From DAOUBP01 sp034432655 (lineage in GTDB: Bacteria; Chloroflexota; Anaerolineae; CG2-30-64-16): a DNA stretch of 64,000 nt. Position numbers and translations under genes: made by a program. The DNA is taken from positions 1 through 64,000 of the forward strand of contig DAOUBP010000162.1 of assembly GCA_034432655.1 (NCBI GenBank). Reading direction: 5' to 3'. Below the pieces are notes generated by a model. That model did not search any database. It was not told where the DNA came from and worked only from the letters and a program-made list of their open reading frames with translations. Each line of letters opens with the position of its first letter. Position 1 is the stretch's first letter. Of this stretch, positions 26,646 to 34,739 are shown piece by piece.

Positions 26646-27148
26646 TTGCCCTCCTGCGGAAGCACTTCGGTCGCATAGCGGATCGTCTTGTCCGAGCCGG
26701 TGGTGATCTGATCGCGGCCCAGAGCATAGGTGACCCACGATGCCTGGCCTTTGAGCTGCCAGTCCACCGGCGGGTTCAGGCGCAAGATCTCGGCTGCATA
26801 GGGTGTCTTCTGGGCACGCTCGATGGCCTTGACCCATACGCAATCCATCTCCGGTTTGACCTCGCACTTGCCGTCAAGGCGCACGCCTCCGCACGGACCG
26901 TTGCGCAGGTTCTTGGGGCAGTTCATCGGGCAGGTCATGCCGGTGTAATGCAACACGCACTGTGCGCAATCCTGGCAATTGAAAAGGGCCTTCTTCACGA
27001 TTTCCTCCGGCACCTTGACAAGCCGTGAGGAGCGTTCCATGCCCAACTTCTCGAACAGTGGTTTGATCCGCCGCAAAGTCCACGCGGTCGCCTCCCACGC
27101 CCAAACAAGAGGGGTGGGGCGGTCTTGCCAAAAATCTCGTAACGCCAT
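26642..27148 (-). CDS. metV: MetV, iron-sulfur/zinc partner of methylene-THF reductase
   Basis: A 168-residue protein of the MTHFR C-terminal-domain family. In acetogens MetV pairs with MetF and passes electrons to it. The Cys-rich core is CQDCAQCVLHYTGMTCPMNC, followed by CPKNLRNGPCGG and further Cys in DGKCEV and MDCVW. The ATG at 27148 is preceded by GGAAGGAA. The four-base overlap with metF argues for stoichiometric production. A 7-base repeat array fills the spacer upstream, separating it from the four-helix-bundle gene. Confidence 0.9.
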   Translation of the reverse strand: MALRDFWQDRPTPLVWAWEATAWTLRRIKPLFEKLGMERSSRLVKVPEEIVKKALFNCQDCAQCVLHYTGMTCPMNCPKNLRNGPCGGVRLDGKCEVKPEMDCVWVKAIERAQKTPYAAEILRLNPPVDWQLKGQASWVTYALGRDQITTGSDKTIRYATEVLPQEGK

Positions 27149-27180
27149 GGTGGATTTCCTTCCGTTGAAGTGCTGAGTTG

Positions 27181-27246
27181 ACGAATGACGAGTGACGAAT
27201 GACGAACGACGAATGACGAACGACGAATGACGAATGACGAAGGACG
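27181..27246. repeat. Period-7 tandem repeat (ACGAATG-type), 9 units
   Basis: Nine units of ACGAATG with variants ACGAGTG, ACGAACG and ACGAAGG. The array fills most of the spacer between the four-helix-bundle gene and metV. A second, roughly complementary array lies on the other side of that gene. Confidence 0.95.
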
Positions 27247-27268
27247 GTGGTTTACCCGATGGCACTCT

Positions 27269-27706
27269 TCAGGCCAGGTCGGCGCCGAAAGGATCGTGTT
27301 CTGGCTCGATCGTATACGTTACTTGCGCTTCACGCAGCCAGGGTTGCTCGGGAACGAGGGTCTTGCGCATGGTATGCAGTTTGGCGACCAGCAATTCGGC
27401 ATGCTGATAGGCGGCTCGAAGCGCTGTTTTGTCTTGGATCAGCTTGCGGCGATTGATGATATGCTGACAGGCTACCGATTCAAGCACTGAACGGATCGCC
27501 AAACCCAAGAAGCGTGCCTGTTCGGCATCAGTTTGACCGGTAGACCCTTCCGCAATGTTGAGCGCCACTGACGTTGCCGCTCTCGTAACCTGCGACTTGA
27601 GGTTGTATTCCTCGCTCTTGGGCAGTTGCGCAGCAATCTGATCTATCAGATCAATATACTCCAACGCCAACCGCCACACCTCAAGCTGCTCGAACTTGAA
27701 TGGCAT
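27269..27706 (-). CDS. Four-helix-bundle protein (S23/IVP family)
   Basis: A 145-residue protein of the family named for 23S rRNA intervening-sequence proteins, also related to Avd of diversity-generating retroelements. FEQLEVWRLALEYIDLI, the LKSQVTRAATSVALNIAEG signature and FLGLAIRSVLESVACQ are visible. No reverse transcriptase or template repeat is present, so it is not part of a retroelement here. It interrupts the folD-metV order, and both flanking spacers are 7-base repeat arrays; the upstream array directly abuts its ATG and supplies the ribosome-site-like AGGGACGAAG. It may have been inserted into the operon. Function is unknown. Confidence 0.88.
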   Translation of the reverse strand: MPFKFEQLEVWRLALEYIDLIDQIAAQLPKSEEYNLKSQVTRAATSVALNIAEGSTGQTDAEQARFLGLAIRSVLESVACQHIINRRKLIQDKTALRAAYQHAELLVAKLHTMRKTLVPEQPWLREAQVTYTIEPEHDPFGADLA

Positions 27707-27709
27707 CTT

Positions 27710-27821
27710 CGTCCCTCGCCCTTCGTCTTTCGTCTTTCGTCTTTCGTCCTTCGTCCTTCGTCTTTCGTCCTTCGTCCTTCGTCCCTCGTCCTTCGTCCCT
27801 CGTCCTTCGTCCCTCGTCTAC
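27710..27821. repeat. Period-7 tandem repeat (CGTCTTT/CGTCCTT-type), 16 units
   Basis: Sixteen heptamers of CGTCYTT/CGTCCCT type fill the whole gap between the folD stop codon and the start codon of the four-helix-bundle gene. The last unit overlaps the folD stop. This is the longest array in the window. Confidence 0.96.
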
Positions 27822-28702
27822 GCAAGGCCATGCTGCAGCTTGAACGCGCGCACCGTATTCGTCAGCAGCATGGCGATCGTCATCGGCCCCACGCCGCCGG
27901 GGACGGGGGTGATGTAACTTGCCACCTCGACCGCCTCGCTGAACGCGACGTCGCCCACCAGGCGGAACCCGCTCTTCTTGGTGGGATCGTCAATTCGATT
28001 GATGCCGACATCTATGACCACTGCGCCGGGCTTGATCCAGTCCCCGCGCACGTACTCAGGCCGGCCGATGGCTGCTACCACGATGTCTCCCCGCCGCACC
28101 TTGTCGGGTAGATCGCGCGTCTTGCTGTGGCAGACGGTGACCGTGGCGTCGGCGTTTTGCAGCAACGCTGCCACCGGCACACCCACGATGTTGCTGCGGC
28201 CCACCACCACCGCATCCTTCCCGGCGATCTCGATGCCGGAGCGGACGAGCAGCTCGATGCAGCCGGCCGGCGTGCACGGGATGAACTGCGGCGTGCGTCC
28301 CTTCATGACCAGTTGGCCGATGTTCATCGGATGGAATCCATCCACGTCCTTGTCCAGGCTGATCAGGTCAAGCACGCGCTGTTCGTTCAACCCTTTGGGC
28401 AAAGGCAGCTGCACCAGGATGCCGTTGACGGTCGGGTCGGCGTTGAGGGCGCGCACCAGGTCCTCCAGCTCCGCCTGGCTGATAGTCGCCGGCAGGCGAT
28501 GGGTGATCGAACCCATGCCGGCCTCTTCACACGCCTTACCTTTAGAAGCCACATAGGTCTGCGAGGCCGGGTTGTCGCCCACCAGCACGGCCGCCAGGGT
28601 CGGCACCTGGCCGGTCAGCGCCTTGAGCCGGGCCGCTTCGGCCGCGGCCTCCTGGCGCACGGCTTCGGCGATGGCCTTGCCGTCAATAAGTTTCGCTGTC
28701 AT
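27818..28702 (-). CDS. folD: Bifunctional methylene-THF dehydrogenase/cyclohydrolase FolD
   Basis: A 294-residue enzyme converting formyl-THF through methenyl- to methylene-THF, the middle of the methyl branch. Catalytic Lys is in YVASKGKACEEAG. LVQLPLPKGL, DKDVDGFHP, the Rossmann motif VVGRSNIVGVPVA and the end TPVPGGVGPMTIAML are conserved. The gene sits upstream of metV-metF in transcription order, with only the inserted four-helix-bundle gene between. Formate-THF ligase, the preceding step, is not in the window. Confidence 0.96.
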   Translation of the reverse strand: MTAKLIDGKAIAEAVRQEAAAEAARLKALTGQVPTLAAVLVGDNPASQTYVASKGKACEEAGMGSITHRLPATISQAELEDLVRALNADPTVNGILVQLPLPKGLNEQRVLDLISLDKDVDGFHPMNIGQLVMKGRTPQFIPCTPAGCIELLVRSGIEIAGKDAVVVGRSNIVGVPVAALLQNADATVTVCHSKTRDLPDKVRRGDIVVAAIGRPEYVRGDWIKPGAVVIDVGINRIDDPTKKSGFRLVGDVAFSEAVEVASYITPVPGGVGPMTIAMLLTNTVRAFKLQHGLA

Positions 28703-28729
28703 GGATTGCTCCTTATGACCAGTTGTTGG

Positions 28730-28757
28730 GATGTTAGATATTGGATATTAGATGTTG
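28730..28757. repeat. Period-7 tandem repeat (GATRTTR-type), 4 units
   Basis: GATGTTA, GATATTG, GATATTA and GATGTTG follow each other. Partly inverted copies occur at about 28769-28790. The array sits between folD and the flavoprotein gene. Confidence 0.85.
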
Positions 28758-28798
28758 GCGGTCACGCTAATACCTGATACCCAATACATACCCATTTC

Positions 28799-29710
28799 CT
28801 AACACTCTTCACACTTTAGCAGGTACTCATACGCGTTCAGCGCGGCTTTGGCGCCCTCACCGATGGCGATGACCACCTGCTCGGCCGGCAGATGCGTCAC
28901 ATCGCCGGCCGCGAACAGGCCAGGGACGGTGGTCTCGCCGCCGCAGTTCACCACCACGCGGCCCTGTTCGTCCAGGTCGGCCAGCCCTCGTACCAGCTCG
29001 CTGTGAGGCCGCAAGCCCAACTCGACGAAGATCACGTCCACATCCAGGACGCGTTGGGTCCCATCCGGCGCGCGCACCACCAGCTGCCGCGCGAAGGTGT
29101 CCCCTTCCACAGCTACCGGTTCCCAATTTTCCAACAACTCCACATGCACCGCCGTCCGGACACGCCGGCCTAACGGTGTATCCAGATCACCGTGCGTCGG
29201 AGCTACCAGGTAAAGCCGGTCCACGATCTGCATCAGTTCGCCCGCCCCGCGCAGGGCCATGGGGCCAGAACCTACCAGCGCCACCCGCTTGTCAATGTAC
29301 AGCGGCGCGTAACTGACGGTGGAATACGCCACCCCGCGCAGGAAATACCGATCGGCGCCGGGCACATTAAGACGAACGGCATCGGCGCCTGTGGCCAGGA
29401 TGACGGTACGGCTCTCCAGCTGTTTGCCACTGGCAGTGGTGACCACAAAACCTTTGGCGGTCTTCTCTAGCCTGGTCACCTTCTCCAACATGCGGGTGAA
29501 ATCCAGATACTCGATCTCGTTGCGAAAACGGCGCACCAGGTCGGCTCCGTTGACCACATTGTGCGTGTCCACTCCCTCGACGAGTAGGTGGGCATTGGCC
29601 TTGCCGCCCAGGTCAGGGCTGATCAGCATGCAATTCAGCCGTTTGCGGATGGCATACACGGCTGCAGTCAACCCTGCCGGTCCACCGCCGATGATGATAA
29701 GGTCGTACAT
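28799..29710 (-). CDS. Thioredoxin-reductase-like flavoprotein lacking the active-site CxxC
   Basis: A 303-residue NAD(P)H/FAD two-domain oxidoreductase. FAD site IIIGGGPAGLTAAVYA, NADPH site VALVGSGPMALRGAGEL and the closing GLFAAGDVTHLPAEQ are standard for the TrxB group. At residues 127-135, where thioredoxin reductases have CxxC, the sequence is VAYSTVSYA without Cys. The last residues are instead KCEEC, a C-terminal CxxC. It may be a ferredoxin-NADP reductase of the TrxB-like type or use the C-terminal pair to reduce a partner. It lies in the acetyl-CoA-pathway cluster between malic enzyme and folD. Confidence 0.85.
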   Translation of the reverse strand: MYDLIIIGGGPAGLTAAVYAIRKRLNCMLISPDLGGKANAHLLVEGVDTHNVVNGADLVRRFRNEIEYLDFTRMLEKVTRLEKTAKGFVVTTASGKQLESRTVILATGADAVRLNVPGADRYFLRGVAYSTVSYAPLYIDKRVALVGSGPMALRGAGELMQIVDRLYLVAPTHGDLDTPLGRRVRTAVHVELLENWEPVAVEGDTFARQLVVRAPDGTQRVLDVDVIFVELGLRPHSELVRGLADLDEQGRVVVNCGGETTVPGLFAAGDVTHLPAEQVVIAIGEGAKAALNAYEYLLKCEEC

Positions 29711-29724
29711 GGTGTGACTCCTTT

Positions 29725-31089
29725 CTACTCCGCCGGTGGCTCGGCGATCAACCCTGTCTCCATCATCACTTCCGTCACCTTGCGCGAGCGCAGAATGATT
29801 TCCGCGGCATGTTTGAACAGGGTATCTTCATCAACTTGTAGCCGGGCGATGCCCTGTTCCTGGGCCTTCATGCCGACGGCTACTGCCTCCTGGGCGAACA
29901 CCTCCCACTCGACCATCGTCGGCAGGATGCAGCGCGGATCCATGCCGCCGTCAGGCGCAGCGGCCGCCAACGCCTTGGCAGCCGCAATGCACATTTCATC
30001 GGTGATGGTCCGGGCCCGTACATCCAGGGCCCCGCGGAAGATGCCGGGGAAGCCCAGTGAGTTATTGACCTGGTTCGGAAAATCGGAACGGCCGGTGGCC
30101 ACGATGCGAGCGCCGGCTGCTTCGGCCTCCCACGGCCAGATCTCAGGCACCGGATTGGCGCAGGCGAACACGATGGCGTCATCGGCCATGGCGCTGACCC
30201 ACTCCGGCAAGATGGTGCCTGGCCCTGGCTTGCTCAAAGCGATACAGACATCTGCCCCGACCAGCGCTTCCGCAATGCCACCTGTCCGGCCCTCCGCGTT
30301 GGTCATCTGGCACAGCCGCCATTTGTCCACGAACTCCGCGCGGCGCATGAAGATATCTTGCCGCTTAGCATGCAGGATGCCCTGGCTGTCCACCACCCGG
30401 CATTTCGCCGGATCCACCCCGGCCTTGAAGCACAATCGCGTAATGGCCACGTTAGAGGCGCCAGAGCCCACGAAAACAATCTGGGCCTCGTTGATCGGCT
30501 TGCCCACGATCTTCAAAGCGTTGAGCAGTCCGGCCAGCGTCACACAGGCGGTCCCTTGCTGATCGTCGTGCCACACCGGGATCTCAGCCTGCTCACGCAA
30601 GGTGTCAAGCACGCGGAAGCATTTAGGCTGCGCAATATCCTCCAAATTAACGCCGCCGAAGGACGGCTGCAGCAGCAGTACCGTGCGGATAATCTCGTCC
30701 GGGTCTTTGGTGTCCAACATAATCGGCACCGCATCCACGCCGCCCAGCCACTTGAACAGCATGGCCTTCCCTTCCATCACAGGCAGGCCTGCTTTCGGGC
30801 CGATGTCACCCAGGCCAAGCACCCGGGTACCGTCCGAGACCACAGCTACGGTGTTCCATTTGTTGGTATACTCGTAGACCAGCTCCGGATCTTTCTGAAT
30901 GGCGCGGCACGGAGCCGCAACGCCGGGGGTGTACCAGATGGCGAAATCGTCCAACGAGCGGATGCATCCCTTGGGCACCGTCTCGATCTTGCCACGATAG
31001 AAGGGATGCAGCCTCAAGGCATCGGCCGAGGGCTTTTGCGCTTTGGCCAGCAGCTCCTGGACGTCAGGGACTTCTTTGACTTTGTCCAT
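29725..31089 (-). CDS. Malic enzyme (malate dehydrogenase, decarboxylating)
   Basis: A 454-residue enzyme converting malate to pyruvate, CO2 and NAD(P)H. The malic domain shows IRSLDDFAIWYTPGVAAP, VSDGTRVLGLGDIGPKAGLP and EGKAMLFKWLGG with the catalytic Lys. The metal site is FGGVNLEDIAQPKCF, and the NAD-binding part has IVFVGSGASNVAI. It matches the short bacterial form without a phosphotransacetylase domain. Neighbours are acsE upstream and a TrxB-like flavoprotein 14 bases downstream. It could supply pyruvate or reducing power, or link acetyl-CoA fixation to C4 acids. Confidence 0.93.
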   Translation of the reverse strand: MDKVKEVPDVQELLAKAQKPSADALRLHPFYRGKIETVPKGCIRSLDDFAIWYTPGVAAPCRAIQKDPELVYEYTNKWNTVAVVSDGTRVLGLGDIGPKAGLPVMEGKAMLFKWLGGVDAVPIMLDTKDPDEIIRTVLLLQPSFGGVNLEDIAQPKCFRVLDTLREQAEIPVWHDDQQGTACVTLAGLLNALKIVGKPINEAQIVFVGSGASNVAITRLCFKAGVDPAKCRVVDSQGILHAKRQDIFMRRAEFVDKWRLCQMTNAEGRTGGIAEALVGADVCIALSKPGPGTILPEWVSAMADDAIVFACANPVPEIWPWEAEAAGARIVATGRSDFPNQVNNSLGFPGIFRGALDVRARTITDEMCIAAAKALAAAAPDGGMDPRCILPTMVEWEVFAQEAVAVGMKAQEQGIARLQVDEDTLFKHAAEIILRSRKVTEVMMETGLIAEPPAE

Positions 31090-31108
31090 CGTGCGCCTCC
31101 TTGCGCAG

Positions 31109-31155
31109 ACTGGAAGCTGGATACTGGAAGCTGGATGTTAGCTTCCAGCTTCCAG
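31109..31155. repeat. Inverted tandem repeat between acsE and malic enzyme genes
   Basis: CTGGAAGCTGG (31124-31134) and CCAGCTTCCAG (31145-31155) form an 11-base-pair hairpin. The arms consist of AGCTTCC heptamers, so this belongs with the other period-7 elements. A shorter copy, (CAGCTTC)x2, is at 39922-39935 between nfnA and acsC. Confidence 0.8.
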
Positions 31156-31170
31156 CCCCCAATTTTCGTC

Positions 31171-32082
31171 CTACACCCTCAGATACGAGTCCGCGTAGAT
31201 CACTTTGTTCAGCAAGATTTGGACCGTCTTCCAGATGGCAACCTGATCGGGATCAGAGAAGTCCACCTTGTCGGGGCTGAGTTCCTCGCCGGCTGCCACC
31301 GCATCGTGCAGGGCCAGGACCAGGCGCCCCACCGGGGTGCTGTCGTCCCGCTGCTCCACGATGCGGATGAACTCCGCCAGTTTGCGATCCAGGGGGTCGG
31401 CGATCATCATGTTCAGCCCGGCACCCATTAACATGACGCAGTAGACGCGGTTGATCAACGGTCGCATCTCGTTGGGCACTGCGTTGGAGACGTTGCTGAG
31501 GCCCACCTGCACCCCGGCCCCGGTCACTTGCAGCGTGCGCACCGCTTCGATGCATTCCGGGACATACTCCTGGCAACCGCTGACGGTCAGCACCAGGGGA
31601 TCAATGATCAGGTCCTCCAGCGGCAGGCCGACCTCCTCACAGCGCGGGATGAGGTACTCCAGCGCGATGTTCACCCGCTCTTCCGCGCTGACCGGGATGC
31701 CCTCGCTTTTCATGGTCAAAGCGATGAGCTTGGTGTTGTACTTCTTGGCCACCAGCGGCACCTTTTCCAGCCGTTCCGGCTCGGCCGAGGTGGAGTTGAT
31801 GATGGGCTGCTGTTTGACGATCTCGCAGGCCGCTTCAATGGCCGCCAGGTTGGTGGTGTCCAGGCTGAGAGGCACATCCACCACCTCTTGCACCGCGCTG
31901 ACCAGCCAGGGCAAGATCTCATGCCCTAATTTCTTCTGCGGGCCGATGTTCAGGTCAATGGCCCAGGCGCCCGCCTCGACCTGTTTTACGGCCAGGTCCT
32001 GGAAAAACTTGCGATCGCGATTCGCCAGGGCCTCCTTGACCCTGGGAGAAAGGATGTGGATATTCTCGCCGATGATTTTCAT
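31171..32082 (-). CDS. acsE: Methyl-THF:corrinoid iron-sulfur protein methyltransferase
   Basis: A 303-residue TIM-barrel pterin-binding enzyme that moves the methyl group from methyl-THF to cobalt in AcsCD. IGENIHILSPRV starts the protein. WAIDLNIGPQKK, DTTNLAAIEAA, INSTSAEPERLEKV and VGLSNVSNAVPNEMRPLINR carry the conserved Asp/Asn residues that bind the folate pterin. It is separated from cooS/acsB by about a dozen genes but remains on the same strand. A HEAT-repeat gene lies just upstream. Confidence 0.94.
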   Translation of the reverse strand: MKIIGENIHILSPRVKEALANRDRKFFQDLAVKQVEAGAWAIDLNIGPQKKLGHEILPWLVSAVQEVVDVPLSLDTTNLAAIEAACEIVKQQPIINSTSAEPERLEKVPLVAKKYNTKLIALTMKSEGIPVSAEERVNIALEYLIPRCEEVGLPLEDLIIDPLVLTVSGCQEYVPECIEAVRTLQVTGAGVQVGLSNVSNAVPNEMRPLINRVYCVMLMGAGLNMMIADPLDRKLAEFIRIVEQRDDSTPVGRLVLALHDAVAAGEELSPDKVDFSDPDQVAIWKTVQILLNKVIYADSYLRV

Positions 32083-32112
32083 TGGTTTCCTCCCGTTGGA
32101 TTAGGTGACGAA

Positions 32113-32901
32113 TCACCCGACATACTGCAGCGCCTCACGCGCTTCCTTGCGCACCACATAGGCGCGATCCCATTCATATCGCTCATCCTCGCCCAAGATA
32201 CGGCGCAGGATGGCGCCCAGCTCCCAACGCTCGCGCGCAGTCATATGGCCGTGCTTGGCCAGCTTGCCAAGGCTGCGCACCGCCTTGGCCCGGATGCCAG
32301 GGCTGGTGTCGGCCAGATTGCGGATCAACTGTTCCTGGAACCCAAGCCGGATCTCCTCAGGGAGCTGACCGGCCGGGATGGATTCCGCAAATTTGCCGAT
32401 GGCGCGTGTGGCCGTATCGCGCAACTCCTGGTCAGGCGAACTGGCGGCCTCCAGAGCAATGTGCGCTGCCTTGACGATCTCCGGCGACTTGATCTTGCCC
32501 AGCGCATACAACAGGAAGGCACGGCACGAGGGATCCGGACAGGTGGACTCATACTCGGCCAACAAAGGCGCGATAGCCTTGGCGCCCATCCAGCCCAGGG
32601 CCTGAGCGATCGCCATCTGGGCCTTGACATCACCGGCCTCCAGGCTGGCGATCAGGCTGGGGATCACGGCCTCACCCAGGCTGGCCGTCACCATGATCGC
32701 CTCTTCGATAGCCGGTACATGCTCCGGATGATCCAGCGGATCAATGTAAAACAACGGCAGGATCAACTCGCAAAGACGTTGCGCATCTTCCGGGGTAGCC
32801 GTGGGCGTTGCCGCTTTCACCAGTGCCAGGCCTTGCAGCAACTCGGCCGGGTTGTGACTGGACAACAGCTCTCCTATCCGCCGATAGGTTTCCTCCTGCA
32901 T
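32113..32901 (-). CDS. HEAT-repeat protein in the acetyl-CoA-pathway cluster
   Basis: A 262-residue all-helical protein with at least four HEAT-like repeats: SLGEAVIPSLIASLEAGDVK, ALGWMGAKAIAPLLAEYES, ALGKIKSPEIVKAAHIALEA and RSLGKLAKHGHMTARERWEL. No catalytic residues or membrane segments are visible. HEAT proteins usually act as scaffolds; the position between acsE and the alcohol dehydrogenase hints at holding pathway enzymes together, but that is inference. The ATG at 32901 has GAGGAGGAAG upstream. Confidence 0.78.
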   Translation of the reverse strand: MQEETYRRIGELLSSHNPAELLQGLALVKAATPTATPEDAQRLCELILPLFYIDPLDHPEHVPAIEEAIMVTASLGEAVIPSLIASLEAGDVKAQMAIAQALGWMGAKAIAPLLAEYESTCPDPSCRAFLLYALGKIKSPEIVKAAHIALEAASSPDQELRDTATRAIGKFAESIPAGQLPEEIRLGFQEQLIRNLADTSPGIRAKAVRSLGKLAKHGHMTARERWELGAILRRILGEDERYEWDRAYVVRKEAREALQYVG

Positions 32902-32925
32902 GCTTCTTCCTCCTCTTCGTCTCCT

Positions 32926-33954
32926 TCATGCTACCTTGAGCACTTTGGCGCCGCGTATTTTGCGGGCTTTCAGCTCCTGCAAGGCCTGATTTGCTTCTTC
33001 CAGGGCATACACTTGAACCTCGGGGACGATTGGGATCTCGGCAGCGAGGGCCAGGAACTCAGAAACATCCTGGCGGGTCACATTAGCCACACTGACGATC
33101 TCTTTCTCCTGCCACAAATGAACCGGATAATCCAGGTTCATGAGATAGTGTTTGTCCCCCTCCTCCTTGCGGATGGCGTTGATGACCAGGCGGCCGCCCG
33201 GGGCGAGGTTGCGGAGCGCCTCGACGATCGGCTTCCAGACCGGCGTAGTGTCAATGATGGCATGCAACGGCCGGGGCGCCGTATCTGCGGTATCCCCCGC
33301 CCACACCGCCCCCAGCTCACGGGCAAACGCCTGCTCGGCCGGGGTGCGGGTGAAGACAAAGACCTGGACGTCGGGGTAACGATGACGCACCATCTTCAAC
33401 ACCAGGTGGGCCGAAGCCCCAAAACCGGTCAATCCCAGATTCTGGCCGTTGCGCAACCCGCTCAACCGCACCGAACGGTAGCCGATAGCGCCGGCGCACA
33501 GCAAAGGTGCGGCCTGGACATCGGTGAAGACCGCCGGAATCGGCAGCGCAAAGGCGGCCGGCACGACCATCAACTCTGCATAGCCGCCGTGGGCATCGCG
33601 GCCGGTGGCCCGAAACTGCGGGCACAGGTTTTCCCGGCCGGAGGCACAAAACTCGCAGGCGCCGCAAGCAGAGTAAATCCAGGCTACCCCTACCCGGTCC
33701 CCTTCACGAAAGCCGGAGACGCCGGGCCCCAGCGCGGCCACACGGCCGACAACCTGGTGCCCCGGAATCACAGGCAAGACGGGCGGCGGTGTGCGGCCCT
33801 CGATCTCATCCAACTCGGTATGGCACACCCCGCAGGCCGCGACCCGCACCAGGATTTCGCCTGGTCCAGGGGTCGGGTCGGGCCACACCACGGGTTGCAG
33901 AGGTTGGGGCTCCTCTTCAAGCCGACAAAGCCGGGTAAGCACCAGCGCGCGCAT
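32926..33954 (-). CDS. Zinc-dependent alcohol dehydrogenase family protein
   Basis: A 342-residue medium-chain dehydrogenase. The catalytic zinc site is ACGVCHTELDEIEG with GHQVVGRV, and the structural zinc site is CGACEFCASGRENLC. The Rossmann region is LGLTGFGASAHLVLKM, so the usual GxGxxG is altered to GFGASA, as in AdhP-like relatives. It probably reduces aldehydes or oxidises alcohols with NAD(P)H. The chosen ATG 33954 is 10 bases after cooC; the longer reading overlaps cooC. In this operon it might link acetaldehyde and ethanol, with the distant AOR as a possible partner. Confidence 0.9.
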   Translation of the reverse strand: MRALVLTRLCRLEEEPQPLQPVVWPDPTPGPGEILVRVAACGVCHTELDEIEGRTPPPVLPVIPGHQVVGRVAALGPGVSGFREGDRVGVAWIYSACGACEFCASGRENLCPQFRATGRDAHGGYAELMVVPAAFALPIPAVFTDVQAAPLLCAGAIGYRSVRLSGLRNGQNLGLTGFGASAHLVLKMVRHRYPDVQVFVFTRTPAEQAFARELGAVWAGDTADTAPRPLHAIIDTTPVWKPIVEALRNLAPGGRLVINAIRKEEGDKHYLMNLDYPVHLWQEKEIVSVANVTRQDVSEFLALAAEIPIVPEVQVYALEEANQALQELKARKIRGAKVLKVA

Positions 33955-33964
33955 CGCACCGTCC

Positions 33965-34726
33965 TTACGGGTCGTGATTTCCCAGCAATTTCCGGGCCAC
34001 CTCGGCCACTGCCCTGCTGATGGGCGCATCCGCGGGCAGCTCGACCAGTGGCCGGCCCTGGCTATCGAACTCGGCTACCAGCGGATCATAGGGCAACACG
34101 GCCAGCAAAGGCACACCCAACGACTCAGCCCGGGCTTGTAACGATGCCGGCAGCTCGCCGCCCTGGACCCGGTTGATCACCAGATAGGTGTGGCGGACGT
34201 TGATCTCCAGCTCTTTGCTCAACGCGACCATCGCCTCGGCGGCCGCCAGCCCTCGCAACGTGGGATCGCTGACCAGGAGGAGGTGATCCACGTCACGCGT
34301 GGTCCGCCGGCTGAGGTGCTCCATGCCGGCCTCATTGTCCATCACCACCCAGTCATAGCCGCGGTTGATGCCGTCAATAATGGTGCGCAACAAATGGTTG
34401 GCAGCGCAGTAGCAACCCTGTCCCTCCGGCCGGCCCATTGCTAACAGATCGAAATCATCACCTTCTTCCACCGCCATGCGGACCGCATAGCTGAGAAAAT
34501 CTTGACGGGTTTGGCCGGGTTGGACCCCTTCGCGCGCATCCTCGCGGATGTCGCCCACGGTTTGCGTCAACGGCAACCCAAGCACCAGATGCAGGTTGCT
34601 GCTGGGGTCGGCGTCAATGGCCAGGATTTTGCCCCCTTTGTGGCGCGCCAGATGGCGGATCATCAGCCCGGAAAGGGTTGTCTTCCCCGTCCCCCCTTTC
34701 CCGGCGATGGCGATCGTGGTTGTCAT
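33965..34726 (-). CDS. cooC: CooC/AcsF-type nickel-insertion ATPase
   Basis: A 253-residue MinD-like ATPase that helps load nickel into CODH or acetyl-CoA synthase. It has the deviant Walker A GKGGTGKTTLSGL and the DADPSSNLHLVLG switch. The nickel-binding CxC occurs in GQGCYCAANHLL, and DNEAGMEHLSRRTT is typical of CooC. It lies in the middle of the cluster, between a GNAT gene and the alcohol dehydrogenase. Whether it serves CooS, AcsB or both is open; only one copy is seen. Confidence 0.94.
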   Translation of the reverse strand: MTTTIAIAGKGGTGKTTLSGLMIRHLARHKGGKILAIDADPSSNLHLVLGLPLTQTVGDIREDAREGVQPGQTRQDFLSYAVRMAVEEGDDFDLLAMGRPEGQGCYCAANHLLRTIIDGINRGYDWVVMDNEAGMEHLSRRTTRDVDHLLLVSDPTLRGLAAAEAMVALSKELEINVRHTYLVINRVQGGELPASLQARAESLGVPLLAVLPYDPLVAEFDSQGRPLVELPADAPISRAVAEVARKLLGNHDP

Positions 34727-34739
34727 GCAAAACTCCGTA

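Noticed and set aside
27269..27706. Diversity-generating retroelement (Avd-like four-helix-bundle protein)
   Set aside because: No reverse transcriptase, template repeat or variable target gene is found nearby.
27710..27821. CRISPR array
   Set aside because: The units are 7 bases long and directly adjacent, with no spacers and no cas genes. It is a simple tandem repeat.
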